Origin: Nostoc sp. MG11
GTDB lineage: Bacteria; Cyanobacteriota; Cyanobacteriia; Cyanobacteriales; Nostocaceae
Assembly: GCF_014904695.1 (NCBI RefSeq)
Contig: NZ_JACXXN010000002.1
Span: forward strand, 248,001 to 312,000
Direction: 5' to 3'
DNA length: 64,000 nt
Positions 8,731 to 18,581 of the stretch are shown in pieces (position 1 is the first letter of the stretch; each line of letters opens with the position of its first letter). The notes below the pieces were generated by a model. That model ran no database searches and was not told the origin of the DNA. It saw only the letters and a list, made by a program, of their open reading frames with translations. Both the position numbers and the translations under genes were made by a program.

Positions 8731-9251
8731 GGAGTCAGCAGCTACTTTCTTTATGCTTAATAGTAGGATCGAGAATCTACAGTAGCAGCTTTCAGCGATT
8801 GATGCTACATTTCCTGCAACGCAAAATTAAGAGAAATATGACTGAAACTCCTGGTTATACAAGTAAGTAGTTATATTTTTGATCAAGTATTTCAACTTAC
8901 TAAGCAGATAAGAAACGAAGTAATTTTTGAATCTGATTTTGCGTTCTGAAGGGAGTTTTGCTAAACGATTGACACAAAATTTGCCAGCTTTAACAAGGGC
9001 AACGCCTGCATTCAGGTGGACATTAGCAACAATTTTAAGCTAAAGTTGTAATGAGTTTGTTTTAGATTAGGGTGTAACAAGGCAACTGCCAAGAAGCAAA
9101 AAGAATTATCGTCCCAACTTGTGACCTCCGCAGCATTACAAGCGAAAACGCAAGTATAGGTGAAAAGTTGGTGTGCAATATTCTTGCGTATAGAAAATAA
9201 ACATTCAAAATTGAAACAAAAAAATTTCCCCAACAGTTAACAAACTGTAAT
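8731..9251. other. Intergenic region upstream of the Fur-family gene
   Basis: No gene is supported. It should contain the divergent promoters for the CRR6 gene and the Fur-family gene. No clear Fur/PerR-box palindrome could be assigned by eye. Confidence 0.4.
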
Positions 9252-9695
9252 ATGCAAAAACAAGCGATTTCTACAAAACCAATTCGTTCCTTAGAAGATG
9301 CTATTGAGCGCTGTCAGATACTAGGTATGCGTGTCAGCCGCCAGCGTCGTTTTATTCTAGAATTACTTTGGCAGGCAAATGAACATCTTTCTGCTAGAGA
9401 GATTTACGATCGCTTGAACCAGCAAGGTAAAGAGATCGGTCACACCTCTGTATATCAAAATTTAGAAGCATTATCCAGTCAAGGCATCATTGAGTCTATT
9501 GAGCGCTGCGATGGGCGTTTGTACGGCAATATCAGTGATTCTCATAGTCATGTCCACTGCTTGGATACAAATCAAATTCTCGATGTGCATGTAGAACTGC
9601 CAGAAGATTTTATCCGCAAAATTGAAGAACAAACAGGAGTGCGGATTACTGATTACAGTATTAACTTTTATGGCTGTCGTAATGCAGAAAGCTAG
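9252..9695 (+). CDS. Fur-family regulator, FurC/PerR type
   Basis: The 147-residue protein has the Fur winged-helix DNA-binding domain (RVSRQRRFILELLWQANEHL, then HTSVYQNLEAL) and a C-terminal dimerisation domain with His/Cys ligands (DSHSHVHCLDTNQ). It lacks the paired CxxC motifs of many Fur proteins. The sequence resembles the heterocystous paralogue FurC (PerR), which controls peroxide response and nitrogen-related genes. The FurC label rests on remembered similarity; FurA or Zur is less likely. The gene is followed by a heptamer-repeat block. Confidence 0.85.
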   Translation: MQKQAISTKPIRSLEDAIERCQILGMRVSRQRRFILELLWQANEHLSAREIYDRLNQQGKEIGHTSVYQNLEALSSQGIIESIERCDGRLYGNISDSHSHVHCLDTNQILDVHVELPEDFIRKIEEQTGVRITDYSINFYGCRNAES

Positions 9696-9744
9696 GGACT
9701 GGGGAGTGGGGGAGCAGAGGGGCAGGAGGCAGAGGGATAAAATA

Positions 9745-9796
9745 ACTTTTGACTTTTGACTTTTGACTCTTGACTTTTGACTTTTGACTCTTGACT
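9745..9796. repeat. Short tandem heptamer repeats (TTTTGAC type)
   Basis: About seven consecutive heptamers of the TTTTGAC/TCTTGAC type lie between the Fur-family gene and the end of the NACHT gene. This is a classical short tandemly repeated repetitive sequence of heterocystous cyanobacteria. Confidence 0.85.
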
Positions 9797-11770
9797 AATA
9801 CTCATTACTATCATCAATGGGGTTAGTGCTAAAAACCGTTTCATCGTCGGCATCATCATATAAATCTACTGGCAGAATCATTCCTTCTGAGCTTTCAATT
9901 ATTCCGATATTAGGGGGTTTGTTCCATCTAATATCTGTTTTTGCCGTGGTTTTATAGATGTTCAAGAGTGACTGCTGCGATGCCTGCGGGGGTAAACTAC
10001 GCAAATTTTTTAGTTTTTGAAACTCTTCTTTGGAAAACAGAGCACCGCTGACAGTGGCGAATTCTTTGTCAGCTTCAGTGAGAATAGCATCAAATAAACA
10101 GGCATGGGTGAGATTGGCTGAATTAAAATTTACCCCCATGAGATTCGCCTGTTCCAGGTTTGCGCCTACGAGATTTGCCCTTTCTAGGTTTGCGCCTGCA
10201 AGGTTTGCTTGTCTTAGGTTTGCGCCTGCGAGGTTTGCTTGTTTTAAGTTTGCTCCAGTCAAATTTGCCCCGATTAATTCTGCGTCAGATAAGTTTGCCT
10301 GCTCAAGATTTACCTGAGTTAACATAACTTGCAACAAAGAGGCTCCCGATAGGTTGAGTCCAGCTAAAGAATTTGAGCGCATTCGGGTTGCGAAGGCATT
10401 CTTGTGTAAAACATCTGTCCTAGCAATCAGCAGGCTCAGCGTTTCTGGATTGAATTCTGTCAAAATGGCTGGATTGCCGCAAGCCCAAAAGTGGATTTTT
10501 GCTTCTTGGTGGCAAGCACAAAGCAATAAAAATACATTTAGTCCCACCGCAGCATTTACCTGCTCGACATTAATAGGGTTTTGCAGTGCGTGAAAATAAG
10601 TCAAAGCTTTATGGGCGATACCCTCATCTAACCAACGGCCTTGACAGTAGGCACGCCAAAAAAGTAAAAGACGTTGAAACAGAACTTCAAACGAAAATTG
10701 GTGGTTTTGGCTTCGTCGCCATCCCTCGAATGCGAGTTCTTCAATTTCCTGGCTGAGGACGCCGTAACCGAGTAAATTATAAAGGTGCTGAGCCACACTA
10801 CTGGGAGAATCCAGGACAAAGGTGAATGTACCGTAAGCATCTTCTTGGCGCTGAGTTAGAGATTTTAACTCAGTAGCAAGAGCTTCAGCACAAAGATATT
10901 CTCCTAATTTGATATGGGAAAACTCAATTAAACTCAGACTTTTTGTTGCGCCTTGGCGTGAGGATTTGAAATCCTGAGTTTTAAAGTAAAACCTTGGTAA
11001 GGTATGAAATTCACCAGTTAGATTAATTTGATGGCGTTGCGAGTGCAAAATTTTGAGCGCGATCGCTCGCATCTGCTCAAGTATATCTTGGGGATGGCGA
11101 CCAGCGAGTAAATTAGCGATCGCTTCTGTAGTTCGATGGATATGAGCCGACCCTGAGCGCAATAGCATCGTCTTAATACCGCCAGTGAGTGGATAACCTA
11201 ACAACCATCGACTTAGGCGATGGTAAATTTCCCATAGCAGCGGGGCGTTAGTGTTACCAGCTAACTGCAATAGTTCTTCATCTAACAGCCCATCACGGTG
11301 CAAAATGCCGAGCAAATGCAACATCAGGGGTTGACGCAGAAGAGTCGATATTTCTAGGAACTTTGATGGACTAGCAAATAATCCTGCGTGTTTTAAAAAG
11401 GTAAAGAAGTTTTGAGCGATAGGCAAAGATTGCACTGTTGCCCACTGCTGAAACCATTGTTTAAGTTCGTCTACATCCAACGGCTGGATGGTAATTCGCC
11501 TCAATGGCAGTGACAGTCTAGGGAAGATTTCTTGCAATGTCGTTGACCGACTCGTCAATACAATCTTGTGTCGGCGTTGAGACTGTAAGCTCAATAACTG
11601 CTGGATAAAAATCGCCTTTGCCCTTGCACCCTGACTAGAAGGAGGTAATTCATCCAGACCATCTAGCAGCAACAAACATCTGGGACTGTCTTGCTCCAGC
11701 CAAGTTGCAAGGTTTGTATCTAAATTAAAAGGAAAAGCAGAATTCAGAGTTTCGGCTAAATCACGTATGT
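9795..11770 (-). CDS. C-terminal part of a split NACHT / pentapeptide-repeat protein
   Basis: This frame holds the Walker B motif (CLLLLDGLDELP), a NACHT-type helical region, and a C-terminal run of pentapeptide repeats (A[N/D]LxxANL pattern, about 60-100 residues) ending in an acidic tail. The first usable start is a TTG at 11675, but the frame is open back to about 11770, where it meets the upstream frame carrying Walker A. The two frames read as one protein of about 1,020 residues interrupted by a single-base shift. NACHT NTPases are signalling or defence switches; pentapeptide repeats form a beta-helix. The actual role is unknown. Confidence 0.75.
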
Positions 11771-12880
11771 TACATCCCGCAGCCTAATTAGTATGGGCAT
11801 CCAAGTAGGATAAAGTTCCCGTGCCACTTGTGCCGCCCAAATTTGGCAAAAACTGGTTTTTCCATAACCAGGTTCCGACTCAATTACGGCAATAGTTTCT
11901 AAATCAGCTAACTGTTGCTGTGCCCATGCTTTTAAATCGACTGGCTTAGTAATTTTTTTATCTTGCTCAAAATTATCTTCCACTGGCAAGCCTGTGGGCG
12001 GTACATAGATATCCTTAAGTGCAAAGGATTCTATCAGTAATGGGTGACTAAGGCTTTGGATCAAACTTGCTCGGTAATATTCCCGGTACAAGTCAATTTT
12101 TTCACCCACTGTAGAGCTAGACAATGCTCCTGGGGTGATGGAGTTGGGAGAAAATGAAATCCCCAATTGGACAAATTTTTGCAATTGGGCTAGAGGGGCA
12201 GCATTCTCAGTAACAACCACCAGTAAATGGCCAGCAAGTGAGTTGACTAAACGCTGTGTTATCAGTTTAGCTTCGGGTTCCTCTGCACCATTAGCGACCA
12301 ACCAAGCAATGACAGCATTATTGATTTGTTGCACCAGTAATGAGTCTGCAACTAAAGATAGTGCTTGTTCGGCTTGAGTATCCGTCAATTTACCTGGGCT
12401 GAGAGTTTTCAGCAATCCCAGCAATTGAGCATTTTGGAGGGGTTTTAGAGAGAGAGAGGGAGAGTTAATCGTAAATCCTTGCCCCTTTGTCTCATTGTCC
12501 GACAATAAAGGGATTGCCCGGTTTAACCAGGGTTTTTGTAGGCTTTTTTCCTGATCTAGAACTACTCGCAAAGCCTGGAGATAGGCAATTTGAAACGCTA
12601 GCCATGTGCCTTCATTACGTTTTAAAGGTTTCTTTTGGCTGAGACTACGTAACAGGCTTTCTGTCAACTGAGCAATGATACTGATATCTTCCCAAACTGC
12701 ATCCAAAGGCAATTCTAAGACATCTACCACGGGACAAAGATCAAAAGGCATCAGGCTTTTGACCTCCATATCCTGAACAATCCGGTAGGCGATCCCTGCC
12801 AATTGTCCCGCTGAAAATCCTCTAATTTGACTAATTTCGATGTAGCGTTCTGCCAACCAATGCTGAATACTCAAGTTCAT
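11756..12880 (-). CDS. N-terminal part of a split NACHT / pentapeptide-repeat protein
   Basis: The 374-residue frame has a helical N-terminal region without a recognised domain and ends just after Walker A (ESEPGYGKTSFCQIWAAQVA) and MPILIRLRD. It stops at TAG 11756-11758. The other half (Walker B onward) continues in the -1 frame, which shares the overlap around 11756-11775. On its own this product would have a P-loop but no Walker B, so it is unlikely to hydrolyse NTP normally. A true pseudogene, a sequencing error and rare ribosomal frameshifting are all possible; no classical slippery heptamer was seen. Confidence 0.75.
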   Translation of the reverse strand: MNLSIQHWLAERYIEISQIRGFSAGQLAGIAYRIVQDMEVKSLMPFDLCPVVDVLELPLDAVWEDISIIAQLTESLLRSLSQKKPLKRNEGTWLAFQIAYLQALRVVLDQEKSLQKPWLNRAIPLLSDNETKGQGFTINSPSLSLKPLQNAQLLGLLKTLSPGKLTDTQAEQALSLVADSLLVQQINNAVIAWLVANGAEEPEAKLITQRLVNSLAGHLLVVVTENAAPLAQLQKFVQLGISFSPNSITPGALSSSTVGEKIDLYREYYRASLIQSLSHPLLIESFALKDIYVPPTGLPVEDNFEQDKKITKPVDLKAWAQQQLADLETIAVIESEPGYGKTSFCQIWAAQVARELYPTWMPILIRLRDVTYVI

Positions 12881-13020
12881 TTAATTACACGTGGAATGGC
12901 TGCATAAGGTAATTATGATCCATTTATTCAGGTTGCAAAAACAGGTAACAATGGGGAGGACTAAGTTTAGTATCAAAGCTGTTTTCTGACTAGCAAAAAA
13001 CAGTTGTATTTGAGCAGACT

Positions 13021-14784
13021 ATGAGCGATCGCCCTCTGAAATTATTGCTAATCGACCAAGACCCGATCTTCCGTCTAGGACTACGGGCAGCTTTGGATAC
13101 AATTCCTGACTTGCAAGTCATAGCGGAGGTAGAAACTGATACCTCTGCCTTGCAGATTCTAGCAGAAATCGCCAAACAAGACCCTAAACAAGTAAATTTG
13201 GTGGTTTTAGAATTAGGTAATGGTCGTACCACCAGTCAGCAGCTAGGTTTGCAGTTCTGTAGACAACTGAGAGCTTTATATCCCAACCTGCCAGTTTTGC
13301 TTTTTAGCTCTGTTCAAGAACAAGGAATACTGTTGGCTGCTAAGGCTATTGGTGTGAATGGCTACTGTGTCAAAGGCATACCTCTTTCTGAGTTAGTCGT
13401 CGCTATGCGAGAAGTAGCGTCTGGTGGTTCCTATTGGTTTGTGGATATTAAGGGTGGAAATTCTCAAAGCTCAAAACTTAGAACTCAGAACTCATCTCTC
13501 TCCTTCGCTAAGATCAGAAATAATTGGCGTTTGTCAGGAATTGGTTACATTGATGCCACCCTAGCGGCAGTAACGGCACAATTACAAGTCCCTGGACTGC
13601 CACTACTAGATCGAGCAATTTTGGCTGGACAACGACGAGAACTGCTAGCATCTCGTTGGTTGCTCAATAAGTTATTGTCATCACAACAAAAGCAACAAGA
13701 ACAACAGGGGCAATTTATCCCAGATGCGCCGCCTTCTGGTCTTTCTTTAAGTAGTGCAATTGCTAGAACAGATTCACAACAGAGGCAAATGCCGTCTCTA
13801 CTCAGCCCAAGAGCATTGCAATCTGACTTATTTTCATCTTGCGTTACCAAACTCCAGTTTCCTTTACAAAATGTCACAGATGTGCATTTAGAAATTGATA
13901 TTTTACGCGAAGATAAAAAACGAGAATTACTTTATCTGATTCTGCAAAAACTAGCTGAACAATTGGATGACTTGCGCGTTTCTCAAATTGAGATTAATCA
14001 ATTATATGAGGTAAAAACTACCTTATTAAGCGATTTATGGCAAGCCGCAATTACAGATTTTTTTGGAAAATTTTCGCGGGTGCGAGTAGGCAATCAGGAT
14101 ATAGAGATTGTCAAATATTTGCTGCAAAATACAGAGATTGTCCAAACAGATATTCTTAATCAAATCCCGCTAGTGGTTGAATTGTTTGCTTATCTACTAT
14201 TTCAAACAGAACTACGCATTGATAATGCCTGTTATCCAGCATTTAGTGCTGAAGCAAAATCTCAAGCCTTAATGATTTTAGAGAATTTGTTGATTCAGGT
14301 AGCGAATGGCGTAATGCAGCCACTACTGAACTCTTTAGCAGATGTAGAAGTGATTAAGCAAAGTTTTTATTGTCGCCAATTGATTTCTACACGGGAGATT
14401 GAACGTTTTAGAAATGAACTGTCATGGAAATACCGTTTAAATAGTTATATAAATGAGCCAAAGGCAATTTTTGAAAGCCGCTATGTTCTATTTGTAATTG
14501 CACCTCGTGGTATTGCTGAAACTTCGGTTTATGCTCCTCGAAATAAGGAGTTAGCCCAACTTTCAGGTATTCCTCTAGTGGTGACACTGATTCTAGAGTT
14601 TAGGGATGCGATCGCGCCTCGATTGCGATCGCTGGTAAGTTTTTTAGGCAGTGGTATTGTCTTTATTCTCACCCAAGTAATAGGACGAGGTTTAGGTTTA
14701 ATTGGTCGTGGCATTCTACAAGGTATTGGTAGTGTTTCATTGACAGAAAAAAACCTCCGAAGAAATAGCGATCGACCTAAGTGA
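13021..14784 (+). CDS. DUF3685 (Ycf55-like) protein with degenerate receiver domain
   Basis: The 587-residue protein starts with a CheY-like receiver domain (about 1-130; acidic pair D12/D14, K118 in GYCVKG) and continues into a long DUF3685 region related to the algal plastid protein Ycf55 (function unknown). The phospho-acceptor position reads VVLELGNG, with Glu64 where Asp is expected, so it is probably a pseudo-receiver that cannot be phosphorylated normally. A C-terminal hydrophobic, Gly-rich stretch (SFLGSGIVFILTQVIGRGLG) may contact membrane. It is divergent from the NACHT gene, with about 140 bp between. Confidence 0.85.
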   Translation: MSDRPLKLLLIDQDPIFRLGLRAALDTIPDLQVIAEVETDTSALQILAEIAKQDPKQVNLVVLELGNGRTTSQQLGLQFCRQLRALYPNLPVLLFSSVQEQGILLAAKAIGVNGYCVKGIPLSELVVAMREVASGGSYWFVDIKGGNSQSSKLRTQNSSLSFAKIRNNWRLSGIGYIDATLAAVTAQLQVPGLPLLDRAILAGQRRELLASRWLLNKLLSSQQKQQEQQGQFIPDAPPSGLSLSSAIARTDSQQRQMPSLLSPRALQSDLFSSCVTKLQFPLQNVTDVHLEIDILREDKKRELLYLILQKLAEQLDDLRVSQIEINQLYEVKTTLLSDLWQAAITDFFGKFSRVRVGNQDIEIVKYLLQNTEIVQTDILNQIPLVVELFAYLLFQTELRIDNACYPAFSAEAKSQALMILENLLIQVANGVMQPLLNSLADVEVIKQSFYCRQLISTREIERFRNELSWKYRLNSYINEPKAIFESRYVLFVIAPRGIAETSVYAPRNKELAQLSGIPLVVTLILEFRDAIAPRLRSLVSFLGSGIVFILTQVIGRGLGLIGRGILQGIGSVSLTEKNLRRNSDRPK

Positions 14785-14805
14785 AGAGGGGAGTCGTAAA
14801 AAGTT

Positions 14806-14831
14806 AGATCCCCGACAGAAGTCGGGGATCT
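14806..14831. repeat. Perfect 11-bp hairpin after the DUF3685 gene
   Basis: AGATCCCCGAC, loop AGAA, GTCGGGGATCT. The stem is very stable but is followed by TGGATAC rather than a T-run, so it looks more like a dispersed palindromic repeat than a rho-independent terminator. Confidence 0.8.
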
Positions 14832-14929
14832 GGATACCTAACAGCATTCTCAGGATAGTTGGAGAGTTTTAATATTTTATACTAGGTTAATAATAAAACA
14901 ATTATGCCCTCAAAAACCAGTTGTAATAA

Positions 14930-15718
14930 ATGAAACAAATAATTAGGAAAGCTCTAACTTTCTTGTCAGTATACTATGCCTATATGGTTGAGTATCGAGC
15001 AGAACTGATTTTATGGGTTTTAGCTGGATCTTTGCCGATTATCTTCATGGGTATTTGGATACAAGCGGCACAAGGCGGAGAGTTCGGTTTAACACCAGTG
15101 GATTTCGCTCGTTACTTTCTTACAGTTTTCGTTGTTAGGCAAATTACAGTTGCTTGGGTAATTTGGGATTTTGAAAAGGAAGTAGTGGAAGGCAAGCTTT
15201 CACCCAAATTGTTACAACCAATAGATCCGGTATGGCATCACGTGGCGTCTCATCTTGCTGAAAGAGTGGCTCGTATACCATTTGTGTTGTTACTAATTAT
15301 GTTATTTTTTTTACTCTATCCTCAAGCCTTTTGGCTACCGAGTTTGGGTAAATTTTTACTGTTTATATTGGCGGTGGTACTAGCTTTTGTTTTGCGGTTT
15401 CTCATTCAACATACCTTAGCCATATTCGCCTTTTGGACGGAACGGGCTAGCGCTTTAGAAAGTTTTTGGTTTTTGTTTTACATATTTTTGTCGGGAATAA
15501 TTGCGCCTTTAAATGTCTTTCCAGAATCAGTACGGACAATAGTGCTGTTTACGCCTTTTCCCTATTTGATTGATTTTCCTGCGAGTCTTTTAGTAGGGCT
15601 ACCCGTGGATATAGCACGGGGATTTTGGTCAATGGTGGGTTGGATATTAGTGTTTTTAGGCGCTAATCGCTTACTGTGGCGTGCAGGATTGAAACGGTAT
15701 TCGGGGATGGGAGCGTGA
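14930..15718 (+). CDS. ABC-2 type transporter permease
   Basis: The 262-residue integral membrane protein has about six hydrophobic segments (for example LILWVLAGSLPIIFMGIWI and LLFILAVVLAFVLRFLI). The pattern GKLSPKLLQPIDPVWHHVASH and the PFPYLIDFPASLLVG stretch match ABC-2 permeases of the PF06182-like class. No ATP-binding subunit or partner permease is adjacent, so the complex must be completed from elsewhere in the genome. Substrate is unknown. The ATG at 14930 lacks an obvious Shine-Dalgarno sequence. Confidence 0.85.
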   Translation: MKQIIRKALTFLSVYYAYMVEYRAELILWVLAGSLPIIFMGIWIQAAQGGEFGLTPVDFARYFLTVFVVRQITVAWVIWDFEKEVVEGKLSPKLLQPIDPVWHHVASHLAERVARIPFVLLLIMLFFLLYPQAFWLPSLGKFLLFILAVVLAFVLRFLIQHTLAIFAFWTERASALESFWFLFYIFLSGIIAPLNVFPESVRTIVLFTPFPYLIDFPASLLVGLPVDIARGFWSMVGWILVFLGANRLLWRAGLKRYSGMGA

Positions 15719-15805
15719 AAAATTAAAAACTGAAAAAACAAAGATTTCTCTAACACTGACATATCCCACCTCACGCTTTACCCAACTCAAAGAAGTTCCA
15801 TTAAA

Positions 15806-16675
15806 TTAAATAATTTGTCGCAATTCATCTAGTGTTTTCATGTTCTTAATTCCCTGCTGAATTGCTTTTAATCTATCTAAATCCGAAATTTGAGATATTT
15901 CTGGCATCAATTGCAATCCCTCAGTATCAAATTTTATCTCTAAAGCAAGTTCAATACCTGACAGCATCTCCTCTCGCCGTCCTTCTTGTCGTCCTTCTTG
16001 TCGTCCACGTTGTTCGCCCTCTTTTAAAATTTGCTGATACCAAGGAGATTCACGTAATATTGCCATATCCCACCTCATGATTTGCTGAACTAAAGCGCTA
16101 TCTAATACGAAAGTAGCAAAAAAAGCCATGACAGTTTCTAACTGGCTTAATTGCTCATCGGCGCGGAGGATTTGTAATGCTCGTTGTACTGTCGATTCTG
16201 CTGCACCACCCTTTAAAACTGGTACAAAGGGAAGCAAGGAAGGAACGGGTTGAGTCAAAGCTATCTCTACATCGACTTCCCAAAGATTGATGACGCGATA
16301 GTCTTGACGCGCCTGTAAACCTGCAAACTTAGACTTATAGCATGTAGGAATTTCAACATCACTCTCTTTAAGGATGTTAACTAGTACAGGATAAGTGGGT
16401 AAGTTGTACTTTTCTTCCGCCAGCGCTGCGTATGCCCGCATTCGTTTAGGCATTTCAGGTTTATAGCGTAATTGTAACTCGTTGAGTACAATGAATTCCC
16501 CAAATTGGGGACTTGTAGCGCGGACTAAGACATCACTTTCTCGGCTAATCCATTGAAATTCCGAGTTGATGATTTCACCGGATACAATATCGGAAATTTG
16601 CGTTACCCATTTAACCCAATTTTCAGGTGCGAGGCTGATTAATCGCTTGGTGCTAATGTCTGCTGCTTTTGCCAT
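15806..16675 (-). CDS. PD-(D/E)XK / Rpn-like transposase-derived family protein
   Basis: A protein of about 289 residues. The N-terminal part has the pattern of the Rpn/PD-(D/E)XK families abundant in cyanobacteria (ISGEI..SEFQWISRESDVL, then FIVLNELQLRYKPEMPKRM with E/Q catalytic-like residues). A charged linker, GRQEGRQEGRREE, and a C-terminal helical region follow. These genes are thought to come from mobile-element nucleases; the cellular role is unknown. The ATG at 16675 (MAKAADIS) is preferred to GTG 16693. Confidence 0.75.
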   Translation of the reverse strand: MAKAADISTKRLISLAPENWVKWVTQISDIVSGEIINSEFQWISRESDVLVRATSPQFGEFIVLNELQLRYKPEMPKRMRAYAALAEEKYNLPTYPVLVNILKESDVEIPTCYKSKFAGLQARQDYRVINLWEVDVEIALTQPVPSLLPFVPVLKGGAAESTVQRALQILRADEQLSQLETVMAFFATFVLDSALVQQIMRWDMAILRESPWYQQILKEGEQRGRQEGRQEGRREEMLSGIELALEIKFDTEGLQLMPEISQISDLDRLKAIQQGIKNMKTLDELRQII

Positions 16676-16748
16676 AGAGAAGTAGATGACCACTTTAGTA
16701 GTTTATGGCTAAAGGGGCGATCGCTTGGGGGATGAGATGAAACTAAAG

Positions 16749-18476
16749 CTATAAATTACCTGGTATTGTTTTAAAGTTTTCTGCTGACCCTAAAGAATAA
16801 TCTTCTAACCTAAAATCAGCAAAAGGCTTCTCTTCTAATCTATTCCGCAGCGCTTCATCTAGAATCACATCTGCTGACCTTTGTTTAACGCCAATAATTA
16901 TAATACTTCGCTGGTATGCGGTTAAATCCTGACTTGCTTGACAATTACTCCGCTGAAATTGACCCAAATTTAACAAGCGATAACCTTTGATACTTGGTGT
17001 ATTACTAAATAGTTTTTTTGCTAAAAGTTGTATTTGTCGAGAACGTTCTAAAGCTATACGTTGTTCAATTCCTACATCACCTTTACAAGAAGCTGTACCT
17101 ACAGAGATAATTTCACTGGGGTTTTTCATTACTTTCTGTATCTCTTCTTGTTCTATATTCAAGCTTAAAAGTTCCAGACTAATAATTTGATCATTATATT
17201 TAATTTGAAACGTGCTGCCTAAAAGCCATTTATATTCTACTGATAAAACAACTATATTAAATTCAGCAATTCTCCCCTGACTATCCCTACCTTTTTCATA
17301 AGAAAAATAATCAATTTTGCCTTTGATTGTTGGAGATTGTCCATGATTTGGAACTGAAGTTAATTTTGTATGCCACAGTGTTAAAGCCATTATACTAACT
17401 AATCCCAAAGTTACTAAGAGCGCTGTAAAAATTGACGCTAATGGTACTTTCTCCGGCTGATTCTGTTGAGGCAGTAAAGTTTTAGTAGTACTTAACAAGG
17501 CTAACTGTTCAGCTTTTGACTCTACTGCATTTACAGTTGCAGCAGTTGTTTCTATTAATTGATGCTCAATTTCTTCTAAATACTGCAAAATTTCCTGGGC
17601 ATTGGCGGGACGGTTTATTATCTCCGGTGTCATGAGCCAATCAATTAAATTCAAAAGCAAAGGTGAGATGTGAATAGCATGATTTCGCCAGTGCAACAAA
17701 TTATTGTGGATATCGTACATATCCAAGGGATGGTATCCCGTTAGTAGAAATACAAAGGTGCGTCCCAAAGCAAAGAAATCTGATTCTGGCACAGCTTGAC
17801 CGCTCATTTGTTCTGGGGCGCTGTAACCGGATGACATAATTGCTGTCATGCCTTTGCAGTTGCTAAGTTTGGTTGGGTAGGATTTGGCTACTTCTCTGGC
17901 AGTGCCAAAGTCTATTAATACTAGTTTTTCTAAACTTTTTTTGGTAAGAGGAGAGCGAATTATGATGTTAGATGGCTTAATATCTTGATGCAAATATTGC
18001 TGGCGATGGACTGAATCCAAAATTTCTAGTAACTGTTTTAACCAGGCTATAGCTTGTTCTTGGCAAATATAATGATTCTGCTGTTGCTTTAGCCACTGTT
18101 CTAAGTTAAGCCCGTCAATTTTTTCCATTGCAATGCAGTGCAACACCAAACCATTTCGGGTTTGATACTGGAAGTAACTATCCATTTTAGGAATGCCGGG
18201 ATGATTCATTTTTCCCAGCACAGTTACCTCTTGCTGAAATAGTTCTACTGCTTCAGCCTTGGCTGATAGTTCCTCCTTGAGTACCTTAAGGATTTTAGGT
18301 GTATCTTGTTCGTATGCCTCATAAACTTTACTAAAGCCTGTTTTGTCACTTAACAGGCGCATTACCCGATAGCGCCCTAATAATTCCAGTTGGGAACCAC
18401 AACTTAAACAAAAGCGGTTTTTATCATTATCTTGGTGATTTGGTTTAGGGCAAACGGGATTAATACAAAGGCTCAT
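16749..18476 (-). CDS. Ser/Thr protein kinase with N-terminal zinc ribbon and membrane anchor
   Basis: About 575 residues: an N-terminal Cys4 zinc ribbon (CINPVCPKP..FCLSCG), a Hanks-type kinase domain (ILKVLK lysine, LHQDIKPSNII catalytic loop, LIDFGTARE, SSGYSAPEQ), one transmembrane helix (FTALLVTLGLVSIMALTLW), and a C-terminal domain of about 170 residues of unknown function, probably extracytoplasmic. The frame extends to ATG 18530, but the extra 18 codons lie in a dispersed repeat (18503-18533), so ATG 18476 (MSLCINPVC) is preferred. The catalytic loop has HQD in place of HRD, which keeps the Asp. Targets are unknown. Confidence 0.87.
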   Translation of the reverse strand: MSLCINPVCPKPNHQDNDKNRFCLSCGSQLELLGRYRVMRLLSDKTGFSKVYEAYEQDTPKILKVLKEELSAKAEAVELFQQEVTVLGKMNHPGIPKMDSYFQYQTRNGLVLHCIAMEKIDGLNLEQWLKQQQNHYICQEQAIAWLKQLLEILDSVHRQQYLHQDIKPSNIIIRSPLTKKSLEKLVLIDFGTAREVAKSYPTKLSNCKGMTAIMSSGYSAPEQMSGQAVPESDFFALGRTFVFLLTGYHPLDMYDIHNNLLHWRNHAIHISPLLLNLIDWLMTPEIINRPANAQEILQYLEEIEHQLIETTAATVNAVESKAEQLALLSTTKTLLPQQNQPEKVPLASIFTALLVTLGLVSIMALTLWHTKLTSVPNHGQSPTIKGKIDYFSYEKGRDSQGRIAEFNIVVLSVEYKWLLGSTFQIKYNDQIISLELLSLNIEQEEIQKVMKNPSEIISVGTASCKGDVGIEQRIALERSRQIQLLAKKLFSNTPSIKGYRLLNLGQFQRSNCQASQDLTAYQRSIIIIGVKQRSADVILDEALRNRLEEKPFADFRLEDYSLGSAENFKTIPGNL

Positions 18477-18581
18477 GACTGGCTTATCCGTACTTGAAGG
18501 AGAGCGTAGACATATAGCGTCGTTAGACATCGCTCATCTTCATTCTTCTGTTCCCGTTCAGTAATCCCGTCCAAATAATCA

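Noticed and set aside
9745-9796. Heptamer repeats as a possible CRISPR array
   Set aside because: Units are only 7 bases and contiguous, with no spacers, and no cas genes are present.
10030-10317. Plus-strand frame rich in repeated FA(P/C)xRFA
   Set aside because: It is the antisense shadow of the pentapeptide repeats of the NACHT gene.
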